Shown: piece after piece, positions 59,983 to 64,000 of the stretch
Layout: each line of letters starts with the position of its first letter
Numbering within the stretch: the stretch's first letter is position 1
Notes under the pieces: generated by a model
What the model was told of the DNA's origin: nothing
The model's input: only the letters and a program-made list of their open reading frames with translations
The model's database searches: none
Assembly (NCBI RefSeq): GCF_028769735.1
Contig: NC_088200.1
Location: forward strand, 66,160,061 to 66,224,060
Reading direction: 5' to 3'
DNA length: 64,000 nt
DNA from: Zonotrichia leucophrys gambelii
Lineage: Eukaryota > Chordata > Aves > Passeriformes > Passerellidae
Program-made: the position numbers and the translations under genes

Positions 59983-62859
59983 GTAAGTTTGCAAGCATCT
60001 TGAAGAGTCCCAGAAAGGTGAAGCACAGAAGTGCAGCAGTGGTGGAGAGCTCTTCAGGGTCTGGCCTGTGGCAGCAGGAGCATGAGGTGCTCCCCTGCTC
60101 TTTGCTGGCAAAACGTGCTGTCACAAGTCTGTAATAGATTATCCTCCAGAATTAAACCAGGCTCTGTCCCTTTCCAGGACCCCTCACAGATTTGCAGTGA
60201 TCAGGAGGGGAGATTTGCACTGCAAAAGTTCCTAGAATTAACCCCAAGGATAAATTTAAACAATTCATTCCAGCCCACCTGAAAAGATGACATGATTTTT
60301 GATAAATTCATAAACTCTATTGTATTGCTGTATAAAAATACTTTTCTTGCAAAGTAAATTTGCAGTTACTCACATATGCTGTTCTGGACCATACTCATTG
60401 TTTCAGGACATGCAATTTTCCAAGCAGTGTAGTGCTCATGCAGATTTGTAAATTAACAAGGCCTGTACTATTCTGGATACTACAACTTAACTCCTGTTAG
60501 TGGAGTTATCCTTGATATTTATAGTTGTTGTGTATATTTTATTATGGTAATTGATTTTCTTGTATTTATTTTTAGGGGTTTTTTTCTGGGTTTGAGAGGT
60601 TTTTTAATATATTTTCCTGTCATATTAAAAGAAACAGGGGAGGAGATGACATCTAACTGGTATTGCTTGCTAATGCAGACTGGTAGATATTTCTTAGATA
60701 TTTTCATTTTATAGATTAAATTCCTATAAAGCTGAAAAATTTAACTTCCATTAGACCAGATTGCTTGAATCCCCATTTAACCCGGCCTTGAGCACTCCCA
60801 GAATTTGGGAATTTTTTACAGTTATGATTCAAGCATCAGAAAACAGAGTTATTTATGAACATTTCTTATGCTGAGAGCCAGTAAGTGCTGAAGGCAGAGG
60901 CTCAGCATGTCATAGAAACATGTAGAGTCCCTGGAAAGATTCTTTGGGACAAGGCCAAAATCAGCCTGGCCTAGCTCTAAAGCCTGCTCTTGTGGACTGG
61001 GTATGGACTGGACTCTCCACCTATTCCTTCCAGTTTTTCTCTGATCTTTTTATCTCAAGGAGCTGATTGGAGATGACTAAAATGATCTAATAAAAATTGG
61101 TTCAAAAAGTTGCTGCCTGTTTCAGCATCTCTCAACATGTGGAGCTTCACTAATAGGCAAATATTAATAATAATGTCTAGTTTAATAGTGAAATTCTCTC
61201 CAGAAGATATGTTTGAGATTATTGCTATGTATTTTCTAAACCATGTATTAAAACTGCTTTTACTCAGAGGTTAATGTACTGTGAAAGGTAGATTTTAATG
61301 CATGTGTATGCCATGGGCTATTTCAGACTTAGCAAGCTGTAGAAAGCTGTATTAGAATTCTTTCATGTATGCAGTGGTTCTGGGTAGTTTGCTCTTAATT
61401 TTCTTGAATTAGTTGAAAAGTGGCAAAATCATGAAGTGTATGTTTCTGTAAGTCTGAATTTTCCTCATAAATGTGTAAACTGTGCTTCAGTCTTACTGTC
61501 TTAACACTGAGTATTGTCTGAAGTAATGTTTAGCACCGTTTTTCTCCTCCTCTAGGGATATCTGCACTAAGTATGTGAGTCTGTCCATTCAGGCTGTTCA
61601 CTGAGCACTTTCCACAGTTTTTATTCAGTCGTTCCACCACTACATATATTCTTAATTGTGTTGCTTTGTGAACTGAAATGAAAACACTGTGTTGCTATGT
61701 ACCATATATCATGGTTGTTTATAGTTGGAGAGAATAAAGGCATTTAGGATTTTCATTGGTTTTAATTAGTGACACTATTAGCTTCCTTCCTAGAGTTTTC
61801 CCATACTAATGTCTTTGAGCTCAATCATTCCTGTCTTTCCAGTCCTGAACACAAGAATGTGTCTTCTGTTACTCCAATATTCATTGGTGTTGCCAGTGTA
61901 CTGTCCAAAGAGGCTCTGGCCCACTGAATTAATTTAGTAGTATGCAGAGTTAGTGACTGGATGTGGTGGACTTTGAGAGACAGGTTCCATGCAGAAAATA
62001 ACTTGGTCAAAAAAGGATGCTTTAATCTGAGTTACTTTTTTTGCCTAAGAGATGTATTTCCTTTTTTGAGTTTACTAACAGAAGTTACACAGAGGATAAC
62101 TTTGTCATATTACTGCAAAAATTTTGAGCAAGATGTTGCTAAAAAAAAAAGGACAGAAAAAACCCCAAACTTGAGTTTTGCTTGCACCTCAATTGGAAAC
62201 TTTTGGAACAGATAAAGTTATCTTACTGTTAGTCACCTCTAAGTCCATTTTTCTCAATAGCAACTTAACATTTCTCAAAAGTGTTTCACACTTAGAATCG
62301 CTTTGCAAATATTACCACTGTATTCCAGCATCAGTGTTAGACGTTGTCTTGAATATCACCTGTGATAAAGCAATCCATGGTGCAGTTTGTTCTTTTGAGA
62401 GATGAAAATTACAGCAATTTCTGAAATAGCAGCAGATCTTGTAGAATAGTGTTTCATGAAAGTATTCATTTACTTTGCACTTTCATTTGCCTTGCAGAGA
62501 GAAAAAATCACAACTGCATAAAATAATCCCATAGCTAGCTCATAAAATGTTCAGGCTAGATGAAAGGTTGGGAATGGTGGTGATTAAATTACTATGGACA
62601 GCAGCTCAGGAACTTTACATGTACAGATGAATGCAAATAGGTGGAAATTATGTGGAATTAGAGCATTCAACTGCTTCCCCAGTCTCTTACTGCAGTAACT
62701 TGATTGACATTAAACCTAATCTAGATTGCTTCCCTAATCTAGATTCTCTCTTCAGGCATTCAGTTACCTGGAAAATTTATCCAGAGAAGCACCTGAGGAA
62801 AACATTATCCAGCCTTTTCTGTTGCTCCTGTCTACCTGGCTAGCTCTATATTTATTTAT

Positions 62860-62945
62860 AATAACAATCATGTGTAGTTATAATATCTATAATACCTATA
62901 GTAGTAGTTGTGATAACTAGTTAGCTAGCTAGTTAGTTATTAGTC
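62860..62945. repeat. TAGT/TAGC-rich low-complexity stretch
   Basis: Imperfect TAT, TAG and AGTT units (TAGTTAGCTAGCTAGTTAGTTA near 62920). Degenerate simple repeat. Confidence 0.7.
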
Positions 62946-64000
62946 ATCAGTAGATCCCAGGAAACACTACCCGCTTTCTTATATTGCTGTATAACAAAAA
63001 GGCATTTACAAGAAATACCAGCCTTATTTGCAAGCCTTACAGCCTTGCAAATAATCTAGAAATTACCAGTTGAAGCAGTCAATAAGAATACAAACTGTGA
63101 TGTCAATGGTATGATGATTTTGGCCTGACTCCATGATGAGACTTCTGTTTTTGCTCTTTCCTTTCATGAGGTAAATTGCACTGACTCTGTTAGGACATGT
63201 GTCTGTGTGACAGCTGGCATAACTACTCTGTTTGTCCTTTCATGTATTTTTTGGGCATATATTTTTCATATATTTTGCATCATATTAGGTCCTGCAGGTA
63301 CAGCAGGTTATGGGGGCAGGTTTTTGGGAGGAGAACAAAATGTACTGCAGAGCAAGATGTTTGGGCATGTGGAATGAAAATTTTTGAACAGACAAAGAAC
63401 ATTTAGCATTGTGCCACTGGCAGATTTCAAGAAAGAGACACTTATTTAGTAAAAGAAAAGATGAAGAAATTCTTTTTTAAGGATTGTTAACTTCTAGGAA
63501 TCTTCCAAATAATGCTGAGTGTAGAGGAGGCCTTGAGGTACATTCTGAGGAAGGGCAGACTTGTTCAAAATAATTTTCATTTTGTTCCAAAAGAACCAAA
63601 TTGCCTTTTTCAAATGTTACCATAGTCTAGGATCTCTACTGAAAGCAAACACTGAAAATTGAGAGTTTTTGGATCTGAAGCATATTCTGCTTAGGAAGTA
63701 TGCTGGCAAATCCACCTGAAAACTGCATCCCATGTCAGGTCCTGAGAAAGCATTTTTGCTTATAATTTCTCTGCTTAGTGCTCTTGGGTAGCTGTCAAAA
63801 TCCTTTTGGATAGCACAGTATTAGGATAGAAATGAGAGAACACGACTGTTTCAGTGTAAAATGAGTTTGTTTATAATCCTTTTTCATCAGGATGCTCCCT
63901 GTGTCTAGAGTAAGTTATTAACTGCAGTCATGCTGTCTCTTTGCCAAGGACGTGCATTATTGTCTGAAAAACTTGCACAGTTTCACGAAAAGCCATGGGA

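Larger units (their letters stand above)
56926..64000. other. Intergenic, AT-rich, no gene confirmed
   Basis: No recognised gene or transposon to the window end. It includes the 25-base tandem duplication at 58134-58183, an exon-like segment at 59883-59982 (listed separately) and a TAGT/TAGC-rich stretch at 62860-62945. Confidence 0.5.

Noticed and set aside
1..64000. CRISPR array, operon, integron or prophage
   Set aside because: No spaced direct repeats, no ribosome binding sites or tightly packed genes; splice sites, CR1, SINE and LTRs show a vertebrate (avian) genome.

Overview
This is a piece of bird genome, most likely from a songbird (passerine). The bulk DNA is AT-rich. It holds many decayed CR1 LINE fragments, two solo endogenous-retrovirus LTRs of types I associate with passerines, and a tRNA-Ile-derived SINE with a CR1-type tail, as described in zebra finch. 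The density of real coding sequence is very low. Nothing looks bacterial, plasmid or viral: there are no operons, no CRISPR array and no ribosome binding sites.

Only one protein-coding gene is recognised. The last coding exon of PRR16 (Largen, a proline-rich cell-size regulator) lies on the + strand at 39288-40040. It starts right after a good splice acceptor, in phase 0, and runs 250 codons to a TGA. The first coding exon (about 50 N-terminal residues) is not in the window, so bases 1-39287 are read as the 3' part of a very long first intron. The 3'UTR follows from 40041, with AATAAA signals at 40118, 41117, 41960, 42602 and 42821. From about 42.9 kb to the end I see only intergenic DNA plus one weak exon candidate near 59.9 kb. 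PRR16 lies on human 5q23, a region whose avian counterpart is largely chromosome Z, so a Z location is inferred but not shown.

Layout. 1-8.9 kb is unique intron. 8.9-9.3 kb is a (GT)12 tract next to a CR1 tail. 11.5-12.3 kb is an antisense CR1 next to an ERVK-like solo LTR with a perfect 6-bp target-site duplication. 15.6-16.0 kb has a long hairpin and an ancient L3/CR1-like remnant. 21.56-22.97 kb is a 1.4-kb ERVL-like solo LTR with a 5-bp duplication. 25.3-26.9 kb is an antisense CR1 reverse-transcriptase relic carrying an AGAGC microsatellite. 27.96-28.05 kb is a pure purine tract. 32.8-33.4 kb is a CR1 3' end. 34.5-34.7 kb is the SINE. 39.3-42.9 kb is PRR16 exon 2 and 3'UTR. 45.7-47.9 kb has a CR1 ORF1 esterase relic head-to-head with a CR1 ORF2 relic. 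50.9-52.5 kb and 56.2-56.9 kb are further CR1 relics. The rest is unique AT-rich sequence with simple repeats.

I found no convincing new biological system. The observations most worth checking are the CpG-dense, GC-shifted PRR16 exon, the inverted CR1 ORF1/ORF2 arrangement, the dated solo LTRs inside the intron, two clean intronic hairpins and the SINE. Repeat assignments rest on recognising family sequence by eye; boundaries are good to about 10-50 bases except where target-site duplications fix them.
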